Source: Erysipelotrichales bacterium
Lineage (GTDB): Bacteria; Bacillota_I; Bacilli_A; RFN20; CAG-826
Reading direction: 5' to 3'
Length of the DNA stretch: 64,000 nt
Assembly: GCA_022508525.1 (NCBI GenBank)
Contig: JAFLVA010000001.1
Location: forward strand, 26,879 to 90,878
The notes under the pieces were generated by a model, which saw only the letters and a list, made by a program, of their open reading frames with translations, had not been told where the DNA came from and did not search any database. This document shows positions 19,022 through 28,010 of this stretch, piece after piece. Every line of letters begins with the position of its first letter. Position 1 is the first letter of the stretch. A program made the translations under genes and the position numbers.

Positions 19022-19862
19022 GATATTGATTGATTCTGCCTCCGATTTAGATTTAAAAGAGGCAGAAGATTTAGGTGTTACACTCATTTCGATGGAAATT
19101 ATGTTTAATGATGAAATATTTTTAGATGGTGTGAATTTATCAAAAGAACAGTTTTTTACAAAACTTGAAGAAACTAATGTATTGCCTAAAACAAGTCAAA
19201 TAAATGAATATCGATTTACTGAAGCATTTAAGCAACTGACAGCAAATGGTGATGAAGTTATTGCAATAACAATGCCTGCAAAATTATCTGGAACTTATAA
19301 TAACGCTGTATCAGCCGCAAAAAAATTTAATGGTAAAGTTCATGTTGTAGATAGTTTAAATGTTACAATTGGCGAGAGGGTTTTACTTTATCGTGCACTT
19401 TATTTGGTTAAAATGGGATTAACAGTTGAGGAAATTGTAGATGATTTAAATAAAAAGAAAAAACAAATAAAACTAATTGCTATTGTTGACACACTTGAAT
19501 ATCTAAAAAAAGGTGGAAGAGTAACTAGTGTTGCAGCGTTTGTAGGAGAAATGCTTAATATAAAACCTGCCATATTAGTGGAAAATGGAGACGTTCAGGT
19601 AATAGGAAAGGCACTTGGTACTAAAATGTCTTTTCATTTATTGAATAAATTAATAGATAAATATGGGCCAGTTGACTATGATCTCCCATATGCTTTTGCA
19701 TATTCTGGTGTTGATAATACTATGATAAAAAAATATTTAAAACTATATGGATTTAATAATAAAAACGACGATGTTGATAATCAGATTTATTTAATAGGAA
19801 GTACAATTGGAACACATGCTGGTCCGGGTGCTTATGCTATTGCATATTTTAAAAAAGAATAA
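19014..19862 (+). CDS. DegV/FakB-type fatty-acid-binding protein
   Basis: 282 aa from the ATG at 19014, preceded by TAGGAGTG; an upstream in-frame extension inside marR is not needed. DegV signatures: ILIDSASDLDL at the N-terminus, KTSQIN, then MPAKLSGTYNNAVSAA, and TLEYLKKGGRVTSVAAFVGEMLNIKP. In characterised members the protein binds a fatty acid and presents it to the kinase FakA for phosphorylation and entry into phospholipid synthesis. No fakA is in the window. It is the second gene of the marR unit. Confidence 0.88.
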   Translation: MIRILIDSASDLDLKEAEDLGVTLISMEIMFNDEIFLDGVNLSKEQFFTKLEETNVLPKTSQINEYRFTEAFKQLTANGDEVIAITMPAKLSGTYNNAVSAAKKFNGKVHVVDSLNVTIGERVLLYRALYLVKMGLTVEEIVDDLNKKKKQIKLIAIVDTLEYLKKGGRVTSVAAFVGEMLNIKPAILVENGDVQVIGKALGTKMSFHLLNKLIDKYGPVDYDLPYAFAYSGVDNTMIKKYLKLYGFNNKNDDVDNQIYLIGSTIGTHAGPGAYAIAYFKKE

Positions 19863-19916
19863 ATTGCTATAAAATTAATATATACAATATTTAAGTGGAT
19901 TATGAGGTAAAAAAAC

Positions 19917-20678
19917 ATGAATAAATATATAAATATTACTTCAGAGAATATTAAAGATGAACATGTATGTTGTGTTATAAGAACTAGGGTTCTTCATCCT
20001 GGAGTTGAAGCTAAAAAGAAGTGGTTGGCTCAAAGATTAAAAGAAGGACATGTTTTAAGAAAATTAGATGATAAAACAACAGTTTATATTGAATACGCTC
20101 CACTTGAAACTGCTTGGGTTCCAGTAGTAGGTGAAAATTACTATTACATATATTGTTTATGGGTTTTGAATCATAATCGAAGAAAAGGTTATGGAACTGA
20201 ACTGATGAAATATTGCATCGAAGATGCTAAAAGAAATGGAAAATCAGGTATTTGTATGTTAGGAGCTAAAACTCAAAAGTCGTGGTTCTCTGATCAAAAT
20301 TTTGCTAAAAAATTTGGATTTGAAGTAGTGGACACAACGAAAAATGACTATCAATTACTTGCTCTTTCGTTTGATGGTACTACTCCAAGATTTTCTGAAA
20401 CTGCTAAAAAAGAAGCAATTGACAGTAAAGATTTAACTATTTATTATGACATGCAATGCCCATTTATTTATGAGGCTATAGAAAAAATACGTGAATATTG
20501 TAAAGAAAGTAATGTGCCTGTAAATCTTATTGAAGTTGATACTTTAAATAAGGCAAAAAAATTACCATGTACATTTAATAATTGGGCATTATTTTATAAG
20601 GGCGAATTTAAAACTGTTAACATTTTAAATGTGTCTAGTGTGAAAAGAATGTTAGATAAAGAAAATTCTACTATTTAG
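19917..20678 (+). CDS. GNAT acetyltransferase with C-terminal YoaP-like domain
   Basis: 253 aa. The N-terminal GNAT half has the acetyl-CoA loop NRRKGYGTELMKYC (R/QxxGxG/A pattern). The C-terminal half (about 165-253), with DMQCPFIYEAIEKI and PCTFNNWALFYKGEF, resembles the YoaP-like thioredoxin-type domain that follows GNAT domains in a small Firmicutes family. Substrate unknown. It follows the DegV gene after 54 nt without an obvious terminator, so co-transcription is possible. Confidence 0.75.
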   Translation: MNKYINITSENIKDEHVCCVIRTRVLHPGVEAKKKWLAQRLKEGHVLRKLDDKTTVYIEYAPLETAWVPVVGENYYYIYCLWVLNHNRRKGYGTELMKYCIEDAKRNGKSGICMLGAKTQKSWFSDQNFAKKFGFEVVDTTKNDYQLLALSFDGTTPRFSETAKKEAIDSKDLTIYYDMQCPFIYEAIEKIREYCKESNVPVNLIEVDTLNKAKKLPCTFNNWALFYKGEFKTVNILNVSSVKRMLDKENSTI

Positions 20679-20767
20679 ATGCTAAAAATTGAGTCATTGA
20701 CATAAGTGCTTAATTATTGTAAGTTATGTGTAATAAGATATTATTGCACTGCATACCATTACAGTAC

Positions 20768-20876
20768 AAACTGATCAGGCCAAAGCATATGCTTGGAGCC
20801 GGGTTACCTAGTAACAGTGGATCTATTACCCACGGGACAGTAAGTTACAATTACTGGTTCTGTGGGTATTTTATTT
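20768..20876 (+). ncRNA. NiCo (czcD-type) riboswitch with terminator platform
   Basis: Conserved blocks of the NiCo class are recognisable in order: ACTG...CAGGC (20770-20780), a hairpin AAGCATATGCTT, GAGCCGGG (20796-20803), a hairpin GTTAC/GTAAC, then CGGGACAGT (20833-20841) closing the first stem with ACTG. The 3' part overlaps a long hairpin (ACCCAC 20828-20833 with GTGGGT 20862-20867 plus TAA/TTA inside) followed by a T-rich stretch, which would be the terminator alternative. The class binds Ni2+/Co2+ and the next gene is a metal efflux carrier. Assigned by eye from the consensus. Confidence 0.8.
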
Positions 20877-20926
20877 ATCTTAAATGCGTTAAACGTCATA
20901 TAAATACTTAAAGGATAGGTGATATT

Positions 20927-21859
20927 GTGAGGAGACATTTTAAAACTAGAAATAAATATTATGAGCATATTCCGCAGGAAAAATTTGAAGGCGTAGCCTT
21001 AAAAGTATCTTTAGTAAGTATTATTGGTAATTTTGTATTATCGCTTTTTAAAATGTTTGCAGGCATTTTTGCCCATTCTAGTGCAATGGTGAGTGATGCA
21101 ATTCATTCGATTTCTGATGTTTTTAGCAGCATTATTGTAATAATTGGTGTGAAAATTTCATCAAAAGCTTCTGATAAAGATCACCCGTATGGGCATGAGC
21201 GTTTTGAATGTGTGGCGGCAATTGTATTAGCAGTAATTTTATTAATTTCTGGTTTATTTATTGGATATAACGCTATTGATAAAATTATTTCTGGTGATTT
21301 TGAAACACTTAAAATTCCGGGAATTGTAGCTTTAATTGCTGCAATTGTATCAATTGTTGCTAAAGAGATAATGTACTGGTATACAAGATTTCATGCAAAG
21401 CGTTTAGACTCTGGTGCCCTAATGGCAGATGCTTGGCATCATCGAAGTGATGCTTTGTCATCAGTTGGAGCATTAATTGGTATTGTATTTGCAAGAATGG
21501 GATATCCAATCATAGATGTTATTGCAAGCTTTATAATTTGTTTGTTCATTATAAAAGCATCAGTTGATATTTTTAAAGATGCGATTAATAAAATGGTTGA
21601 TCGTTCGTGCAATATAGAAACTGAAAAGAGCATTATACAATGTGCTGAAAAACAACCGGGTGTAATTAGGGTTGATTTAATTAATACACGCATGTTTGGA
21701 AATAGAATTTATGTAGATATTGAAATATGTGCCCAACGTGATATTAGCCTTGCTGAAGGACATGATATTGCTAGTTCAGTTCATGATGCAATTGAAACAT
21801 CATTTCCAAAAGTGAAGCATGTTATGGTTCACGTTAATCCATCTGAAGAAAATAAATAG
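20927..21859 (+). CDS. Cation diffusion facilitator family transporter (CzcD-like)
   Basis: 310 aa metal/proton antiporter. Six membrane segments; the metal-site residues appear as SDAIHSISDV (HxxxD in helix 2) and DAWHHRSDALSS (HxxxD in helix 5), followed by the C-terminal cytoplasmic ferredoxin-like dimerisation domain (IRVDLINTRMFGNRIYVDIEI). The start is a GTG with GGTGAT upstream. The NiCo riboswitch directly upstream points to Ni2+/Co2+ (or Fe2+/Zn2+) export as its job. Metal specificity is inferred from that context. Confidence 0.92.
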   Translation: MRRHFKTRNKYYEHIPQEKFEGVALKVSLVSIIGNFVLSLFKMFAGIFAHSSAMVSDAIHSISDVFSSIIVIIGVKISSKASDKDHPYGHERFECVAAIVLAVILLISGLFIGYNAIDKIISGDFETLKIPGIVALIAAIVSIVAKEIMYWYTRFHAKRLDSGALMADAWHHRSDALSSVGALIGIVFARMGYPIIDVIASFIICLFIIKASVDIFKDAINKMVDRSCNIETEKSIIQCAEKQPGVIRVDLINTRMFGNRIYVDIEICAQRDISLAEGHDIASSVHDAIETSFPKVKHVMVHVNPSEENK

Positions 21860-21913
21860 TAAAATTAGTTTAAATCATTCCAGAAGTTGATGAATTTAAA
21901 ATTATAGACTAAA

Positions 21914-21942
21914 GGCTCATACATTCGTGTGAGTCTTTTTTT
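21914..21942 (+). terminator. Terminator after the CDF gene
   Basis: 9-bp stem GGCTCATAC / GTGTGAGTC (two G-T pairs), ATTC loop and seven T. Confidence 0.8.
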
Positions 21943-22126
21943 AAATATTTATGACATCAATAGATATACAATATATTTTTACTAAAAACATGTGCGATTA
22001 ATATAACTATTTTTCTGGCAAAATATCGAGAAATAAGCGTATTTACATTTGTTGCTAAAAAAAGGTTGCTATGATAAAATATAACAAAATCTAACAAGGA
22101 AAAAGTTCGCGATGTAAATAGATTAT

Positions 22127-22180
22127 ACCCGGAGAAAGAAAAATTATTATCTAATCAAAAACCGGGTGCGATTAGATAAT
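22127..22180 (+). promoter_or_regulatory. Pseudoknot-capable leader of unknown class
   Basis: In the 334-nt space between the CDF gene and the next ORF lies a perfect 11-bp inverted repeat, ATTATCTAATC (22146-22156) and GATTAGATAAT (22170-22180). Its 13-nt loop contains CCGGGT (22162-22167), which is exactly complementary to ACCCGG at 22127-22132 upstream. Hairpin plus loop pairing make an H-type pseudoknot ending 14 nt before the start codon and next to the ACGAGG ribosome site. The layout is that of a translational cis-regulatory RNA. I could not match it to a known riboswitch class. Confidence 0.5.
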
Positions 22181-22193
22181 ACGAGGCTTTATT

Positions 22194-22925
22194 ATGGAAT
22201 TTGATGTAAGAGATAACGGCAATGGAAGTTATACGGTTAGTAGCAAATATGATGCAGATGGAACAGGTGGAAAAGTATTTTTAATTATATGTAGCATTAT
22301 TGCGTATATTGCTACAATTATTGGGTTGCTTACGAGCACATTTGTAGTCAAAGATATTCCTTATGCATTAATTATCTTGATATTTTTAGATGTATTAGTA
22401 ATCTCACCAATTATAATTTATCCAATTGTTCGAAAAAATGGAAAAAGTTTTTCAAGTGTACTTTTATCCATTCTTAGATTTGTAGGACGATATGCTTATA
22501 TTCCATTTTCTATAATGTACATTGTATTATGGATTTTCTTTTTTAATAAGATTACTGGAACGGCCTTTATAACGCTATTCTTCTTTAGTATGTATGGTAT
22601 ATATTATTTTCCATATTATATGTTAAGAACAGCACGTAAACATAATTCAAGAATGATGTCAATTTTAACACTTGTGGCAATTTATTCTAGTATAACAGCA
22701 ATGGTAATAGTAGCAGCATATAATCAAATGGATGGATATTACGCTATGGTGCTTCCAACAACATTAGCTTTGTTTGCATTAATATCAGTTCCAATTAGTA
22801 ACGTTTATTATAAAAAACACAATTCAAGAAAAGGTGCATTAAAACTACGTACCATCTTTATAATATTTGGCATTTCATTATTTGTACTTGCATTTGCTTT
22901 AGCTGTTAGAATCAGTTTATCTTAA
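22194..22925 (+). CDS. Polytopic membrane protein of unknown function
   Basis: 243 aa. A short cytoplasmic N-terminus (MEFDVRDNGNGSYTVSSKYD) precedes about seven hydrophobic segments; no motif recognised. Basic loops (TARKHNSR, YYKKHNSRKG) mark the cytoplasmic side. It is a single-gene unit between a structured leader and a terminator. The leader suggests regulated expression, possibly by a small molecule, but nothing in the protein shows a substrate. Confidence 0.65.
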   Translation: MEFDVRDNGNGSYTVSSKYDADGTGGKVFLIICSIIAYIATIIGLLTSTFVVKDIPYALIILIFLDVLVISPIIIYPIVRKNGKSFSSVLLSILRFVGRYAYIPFSIMYIVLWIFFFNKITGTAFITLFFFSMYGIYYFPYYMLRTARKHNSRMMSILTLVAIYSSITAMVIVAAYNQMDGYYAMVLPTTLALFALISVPISNVYYKKHNSRKGALKLRTIFIIFGISLFVLAFALAVRISLS

Positions 22926-23064
22926 ATTATCAATTTTTGTTAAATAATTAAATATTTAAAGTTTAAGATAATAAAAATTGAATAATAAGTAAGTATTAAA
23001 AATAATCTTGTGAAAAATTATTGACTCTTTGAAATCCAGTAGGGTAAAAATAAAAGATTAAAAG

Positions 23065-23094
23065 ATCGGATGTGAGAAATCGCATCCGATTTTA
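23065..23094 (+). terminator. Terminator after the 22194 gene
   Basis: 10-bp stem ATCGGATGTG / CGCATCCGAT (one G-T), 6-nt loop, short T run. Confidence 0.7.
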
Positions 23095-23154
23095 ATATGG
23101 ACTATATTAATTAGGATTTAATAAGTGTTTTTTTCTTAACTAGTTCATTACTAA

Positions 23155-23451
23155 CTATTTTTCTTTTATTCTTTTATTAAATCTTTGAAGTCCTTGGTCA
23201 ACAAGTTGCTTTTGATAAGGTGCAAGATAGAAAAACATTCCTAAAAGTTCTCCAACATGAATTAACTCTCCATCTCTGATAAATTCCCATGTCTCTTTTG
23301 AAGCATCAATTGTAGTGCTATGAATATGATCATCATATTGAATGATTGCTTCTAGTTCTCCAATCAAATCTTTTCGTGCTTTTTGTAATGTTTCAAAATC
23401 CATTTCCTCATTTGTGATATATTGTTGACTATTTGAAGTGAAATTAAACAT
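23155..23451 (-). CDS. Small ferritin-like (rubrerythrin-type) protein
   Basis: 98 aa. Two helices carry diiron-type motifs: DLIGELEAIIQYDDHI (ExxH-like) and IRDGELIHVGELLGMFFYL (E..H). The length fits a half-ferritin that must pair with a second copy to build a four-helix diiron site, as in encapsulated-ferritin or rubrerythrin-like mini proteins. It could store or oxidise iron, or be spore-associated; neither is shown here. No encapsulin gene is in the window. Possible upstream site AGGG. Confidence 0.65.
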   Translation of the reverse strand: MFNFTSNSQQYITNEEMDFETLQKARKDLIGELEAIIQYDDHIHSTTIDASKETWEFIRDGELIHVGELLGMFFYLAPYQKQLVDQGLQRFNKRIKEK

Positions 23452-23511
23452 AATAAACCCTCTAAATCATATTCATAATATGCAAAAACTTAAATAATGT
23501 TATAGGAAAGC

Positions 23512-23541
23512 AAAAAAAAGCACACAACATTAGTTGTGTGC
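23512..23541 (-). terminator. Terminator of the M60 lipoprotein gene
   Basis: Perfect 9-bp stem GCACACAAC / GTTGTGTGC with a 4-nt loop; on the minus strand followed by eight T (A run 23512-23519). Confidence 0.88.
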
Positions 23542-23554
23542 ATAACAACAATAA

Positions 23555-26500
23555 CTATTTGCGATATGTGAAGCTATCAACTACCAAAATTCCACTTATA
23601 ACAGTAATCTTTATAGTGTGTTCACCATTTTCTAATAATTTAGAAATATACGCTAATTTTTTTGATGAAGAACAATCTAAATCTAATTCAATTGCCTCAC
23701 TACCATCAATTTCAATTTTTATACGACAATCGTTATTTTGGATGGTAAATAAACCAAATTGAGTTCCAGTGAAAGAGTACATTAAATAGCCGTCTCCTTC
23801 AATTACATGTCCATATGTGGAAAGCATGTCATAATTTAATTTGAAATTATAGTAAGTAGCAACATCTGGTGATTGTTCAATTCCTTTAAAATCTAGTCCC
23901 ATATTTATTTCGCTTAAAGCAACATAGCGATGTGTATCAGTATCAGTTACTACAAGACGATAATAACGAATTTTTGTTAAATCAAATCGAACCGTCATAT
24001 TACGATTTTCAAATGGATGATTAACATAATCACCTAGTAATTCCATATTATCAAGACTTGTGCCACCATATAATTTGAAAGTAATTGGCATATGTTTTTC
24101 TGCTCGGTCGTAACCTGTTATATATAATGTATTACAATCATAGTTATCACCTAAGTCTATTGTTAGAGTAAATGGCTCTGATGAAATTAACTTTCCATCT
24201 ACTGAGTGATAAGACGTACCATCATTGCCATCAATAATGTTCTCTATTTTGTAGTTATCACCCCAAGGAGCATAATTACAATCTATAATTGATTGTTTGG
24301 CTTTGTCTGCGAGAATAGAAGAAATTTCATATGTGCGCTCATACTTTTCATCATAAGTAAAGCCGTATTTTTCATAATTGTAGTTTTTATTCATTAAGTA
24401 TTTAGAAGGTATTGTTACGACATTTGGTGTCTTTCCTTCCTCGACTTTGCTCCAACCGAGTTCCATATAGGCATCTTGGCTACTAGAAGAAGTAATGTAT
24501 TCTTTAAAGTACAAATAATCTCCCTCGTTTAAATCATAATGGATAACATGTTGGTTTTCATCACTTCTAAATGTATTATTTCCTAAAGTAGTATCAATTG
24601 TTTCAGTTAAATCTTTAGTATTAATACCAGTATATAAAACGTGATTTCCTCTATCAGATCTAAAGCAAATTACATAGTGGCCATCAGATGGAATATAAAT
24701 CTTTCCTTCAATTACCCCAATCATTGTTGGAGCTATTCCATTCATAAATGTTGAATAATACTTATTTAATTCTACTTTTGATTCATAACCTTCAAAATTA
24801 TTAGCTATAGCATCATCAATAGTTGCGTATTTTTTGCTGCTATAAATGTATTTAACAGCATCAAGTCCTGCATATTCTTGCTTGAATTCTAGAGATAAAG
24901 TTATATCAGGCGTGTTAATAGTAGCGTGAGTTAGAGATACTCTAACTTTAATTTTTCCAGATGATTGATGTTCCACATCTGGAATATATTTGTAGACATT
25001 TGTGGATATTTTTTCTAAAGTGCCAAATTCTGGTTTGGATATTTCTTCAATTGTATAATTGAATCCAGTAGGAACGTGTAGGTGATTTTCTAAATCAACT
25101 ATAAATTCTTTACCATAATCAATTTGGAAAGGTTTAACAGTTTCAACAAATACTTCTTGATTGTTTTCTAGATAATTTCGACCTGTTTGATATAAAGATG
25201 CAATAGGAACAAAAATTGGAAGATTTCTAGATTGATATTCCATCTTAATATCTGTTGATACAGTTTGATGTAGCATTTCTTCAAAATAATAAGTCATATC
25301 ATATCCTGTGGCATCTGAAAGAGCGCGATACCAAGTATCTACACCGCCTTGACGATTTCCAAGTTGTGTAGCTTTAATGAATGTGTCTACTCCAAATGTG
25401 TGAATAATATCAGCGTATGCGCTTAGACTTGAGATTGGAGTTCCATCTTGACTCTTTTTGATTGTTTCACGAAGACTTCTAGATGGATCTGTATAAGCAT
25501 TCCAATCTGTTAAAGTACTATCGCTTTCACTACGTTTAGAAGAGATATTTGTATAATTGATATATGATAATAGGCTGATTGCGTTATTTGTCACTTCATC
25601 ACCTGGAGCAAAACCATATCTTTGGAAGTGGTGGTTATATTCATGAATCGTTCCCCACATACCATTTGAAGTAAACGTTTCGTAATCAAGCGAGGAAGAA
25701 ATCCAATCAGGTGGAAGATTGCACCAGTTTCTTCCGACAAAAGCAACTGCAGCACCGGCGGCAATAAATGGATCATAAAGGAAAGTAATGCCGATATTGC
25801 TATTTGATCCAGTAGGAGCTTGCTTGGATGTTTTGACAATATTCATCCATAATTTTGCTACATGCATTAAATTTTCATAATCAAAATTTACATATTTTTT
25901 TGATCCAGAATGACGAACAGCATTGTCCCAAATTTCAAAATCAAAGTATGGTGCGCTTAATCCTTTCATTGCTTCAAATTCTTCTTCAGTTGTATATCCA
26001 TAAATGAAATGAGGATATTCAACTGCACCAGATATTGTTACTTTGAATGGCTTGTTATTGTTGGTTTTAGGCGAAATATAAATTGGTCCACCTAGAGCGT
26101 AACCAACATAAGTAGTTGTAGATTTTACACTCATCTCATTTACAATATAAGGCATTCTGCAGAAGTCATTACGTGCTTTCCAGATATTGTTTTTCTCATT
26201 GTTTTGACTTGTTTGACCAATTAAGACAGATAAGCCACCAGTAGTTTTTAAATCATCTTCGCTAATCTCAATTTTAATAACTTCGCCAGCAGGAGCGTAT
26301 AGACCTGTAATATAGTTTCCTAAAGGGCGAGGATTTATTTCAATTTCTTTAATTACTGCAGGTTCATCATCAGAGACGGAGCCGTAATACATATTTTCAC
26401 TTGCAGTATGTTTATATAACTTTTCACCAGTTGCTATTGAATTTAGATAATAATTTCCATCCTTATCCATGCTATCATAAGTTGTTGATGATGCTCGAAT

Positions 26501-27070
26501 AAGTTGATCTTCATTTAAAATAGCATCTTTTTCACTATCAGTGATGTTAGGTAAACTTGTGCCATAAGTTGGGTAGCGTGTTAGACCTCCGTTTGAAACT
26601 TCTGGAATTGTTCGTTTCACATTACCAATGACTTTCATTGTTTGGCCAACATGAGTATTAGTTGGATTTTGAATTTGTAATTCTTCATAAAGTATCTCTG
26701 GCGGTAAATCTGGATTCGGAGTGCTAGATGATCCGATTTCTGAATTTGAAGTACCTGATGATCCAACATCTGGATTTATAGATGAAGAACTAGAATTTTC
26801 ACTAGTTGAATCAGGACCAATAGAATTACTGTTTGAAGGCAAAGTACTATTGGATGCGCTATTAGGTATACTGGTGTTAGTTGATGAATCGCTAGTGCTA
26901 TTATTATTTGAAGTACTTCCTGTTGTAGGTGAAGGCGGAGTAGGATTTGATGTTGATAAATCACCAGGTCCAGTTGATACTGAAGTGCTTGTGCGTGAGC
27001 GACTACATCCGCTTATTATCAAAGAAGTACAAATAGTAGTTAATACTAATAAAGTTTTTCTTTTGAGCAT
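23555..27070 (-). CDS. Secreted M60-type (mucin-targeting) metalloprotease lipoprotein
   Basis: 1171 aa. Lipoprotein signal TTICTSLIISGC (Cys about 22), then a Ser/Thr/Asn/Pro/Gly-rich linker to about residue 125. The M60 (enhancin-like) peptidase domain carries the zinc motif HEYNHHF at about 474 with the downstream ligand Glu in GDEVTNN. After it come a PA14-like segment (about 765-890, GKIYIPSDGHYVICFRSDRG), a discoidin/F5-8C carbohydrate-binding domain (about 920-1065, with TIDLGDNYDCNTLYITGY and YRLVVTDTDTHRYVALSEI), and a C-terminal beta-rich domain. M60 proteins of gut bacteria cleave O-glycosylated mucins. Strong AAAGGAG start site. Confidence 0.88.
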   Translation of the reverse strand: MLKRKTLLVLTTICTSLIISGCSRSRTSTSVSTGPGDLSTSNPTPPSPTTGSTSNNNSTSDSSTNTSIPNSASNSTLPSNSNSIGPDSTSENSSSSSINPDVGSSGTSNSEIGSSSTPNPDLPPEILYEELQIQNPTNTHVGQTMKVIGNVKRTIPEVSNGGLTRYPTYGTSLPNITDSEKDAILNEDQLIRASSTTYDSMDKDGNYYLNSIATGEKLYKHTASENMYYGSVSDDEPAVIKEIEINPRPLGNYITGLYAPAGEVIKIEISEDDLKTTGGLSVLIGQTSQNNEKNNIWKARNDFCRMPYIVNEMSVKSTTTYVGYALGGPIYISPKTNNNKPFKVTISGAVEYPHFIYGYTTEEEFEAMKGLSAPYFDFEIWDNAVRHSGSKKYVNFDYENLMHVAKLWMNIVKTSKQAPTGSNSNIGITFLYDPFIAAGAAVAFVGRNWCNLPPDWISSSLDYETFTSNGMWGTIHEYNHHFQRYGFAPGDEVTNNAISLLSYINYTNISSKRSESDSTLTDWNAYTDPSRSLRETIKKSQDGTPISSLSAYADIIHTFGVDTFIKATQLGNRQGGVDTWYRALSDATGYDMTYYFEEMLHQTVSTDIKMEYQSRNLPIFVPIASLYQTGRNYLENNQEVFVETVKPFQIDYGKEFIVDLENHLHVPTGFNYTIEEISKPEFGTLEKISTNVYKYIPDVEHQSSGKIKVRVSLTHATINTPDITLSLEFKQEYAGLDAVKYIYSSKKYATIDDAIANNFEGYESKVELNKYYSTFMNGIAPTMIGVIEGKIYIPSDGHYVICFRSDRGNHVLYTGINTKDLTETIDTTLGNNTFRSDENQHVIHYDLNEGDYLYFKEYITSSSSQDAYMELGWSKVEEGKTPNVVTIPSKYLMNKNYNYEKYGFTYDEKYERTYEISSILADKAKQSIIDCNYAPWGDNYKIENIIDGNDGTSYHSVDGKLISSEPFTLTIDLGDNYDCNTLYITGYDRAEKHMPITFKLYGGTSLDNMELLGDYVNHPFENRNMTVRFDLTKIRYYRLVVTDTDTHRYVALSEINMGLDFKGIEQSPDVATYYNFKLNYDMLSTYGHVIEGDGYLMYSFTGTQFGLFTIQNNDCRIKIEIDGSEAIELDLDCSSSKKLAYISKLLENGEHTIKITVISGILVVDSFTYRK

Positions 27071-27235
27071 AGAAAATACTCCTTTCTTTTTTTACAACTA
27101 TAATTATTCATAAAAAAAATTTTGTGTAAAGAAAAAAATAAATTATTTTTTTAAGTTTTTAAATTCATATTTTAAAAAAAGTAAAAGTATATTTTTTGTT
27201 TGTGTTTTATATATAAAAAGTTTAATTACTGAAAC

Positions 27236-27264
27236 TTGAAAACTGATAAATAGACTTTTATAAT
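27236..27264 (+). promoter_or_regulatory. Promoter of the thioesterase-ABC-F unit
   Basis: TTGAAA (27236-27241), 17-nt spacer, perfect TATAAT (27259-27264); 21 nt before the start codon and close to the AGAGGTG ribosome site. Confidence 0.7.
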
Positions 27265-27284
27265 TTCAATAAAGAGGTGTTAAT

Positions 27285-28007
27285 ATGGAACTGGTTTTTG
27301 AATGCAATTTTCGTTTAACTACGGGATCGTTTGATCACTATGATAAGATACGACCATATACTGTTTTAGATTTGTTTCAAGAAATTGCTGGAACGCATGC
27401 GGAAATGCTTAATATTGGATTTAAAGCATTATATGATCAAGATATTATCTGGGTTTTGGCTCGTAATAAATATATAGTAGAACAATCAATTTCAGTTTCC
27501 TCAAATATAAAAGTGAAAACTTGGCCTCATCCAAACGGTAGGTTTGATTTCATTAGAGATTATGAAATCTATGACGAAAAAGGTAATCTTTGCATCCGTG
27601 GAACATCTAAATGGTGTTTAGTTAACATAAAAACTATGCGAATTGTGCCAACTACTTATGCAAAAATTGAAGGAGATTTTTATCCTCACCATGCAATTCC
27701 TGGTCCAGTAGAAAAAATATCATATGAAAAAGATGAAAGTTTTTCTATCGTGGATACTCATATCGTTCAGGCCTCGGATTTAGATCATAATGGACATATG
27801 AATAATGCAAGGTATGCAGAGCTTCTTATTAACGTCTTAAATTTAAAAAAAGAAGAAGAGATTATTTCTGTTGAAATGGATTATTTACAACAGTTGTTTT
27901 TACATGACAAAGTTGATCTTTGTTTGAAAAAAGAAGAAAAAGAAGCGATTTTAATTGGAGAAAAAGATAATAAAGCATGTTTTGTAAGTCGCTGTAAATG
28001 GAAATAA
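27285..28007 (+). CDS. Acyl-ACP thioesterase
   Basis: 240 aa, double hot-dog fold of the FatA/acyl-ACP thioesterase family. First hot-dog: FRLTTGSFDHYDKIRPYTVLDLFQEIAG; the catalytic-type segment of the second is DLDHNGHMNNARYAELLIN (Asn-His motif). It releases free fatty acids from acyl carrier protein. It is 3 nt upstream of the ABC-F gene, forming an operon. Bacterial members set chain length of released fatty acids; physiological use here is unknown. Confidence 0.85.
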   Translation: MELVFECNFRLTTGSFDHYDKIRPYTVLDLFQEIAGTHAEMLNIGFKALYDQDIIWVLARNKYIVEQSISVSSNIKVKTWPHPNGRFDFIRDYEIYDEKGNLCIRGTSKWCLVNIKTMRIVPTTYAKIEGDFYPHHAIPGPVEKISYEKDESFSIVDTHIVQASDLDHNGHMNNARYAELLINVLNLKKEEEIISVEMDYLQQLFLHDKVDLCLKKEEKEAILIGEKDNKACFVSRCKWK

Positions 28008-28010
28008 TAT

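Noticed and set aside
20726-20911. 61-codon open frame on the plus strand
   Set aside because: It lies inside the NiCo riboswitch and terminator, has no ribosome site, and its sequence is explained by the RNA structure.
26721-27113. 130-codon open frame on the plus strand opposite the M60 gene
   Set aside because: It is the complement of the Ser/Thr-rich linker and signal peptide of the M60 lipoprotein; low-complexity Glu/Asp/Val translation and no start signals.
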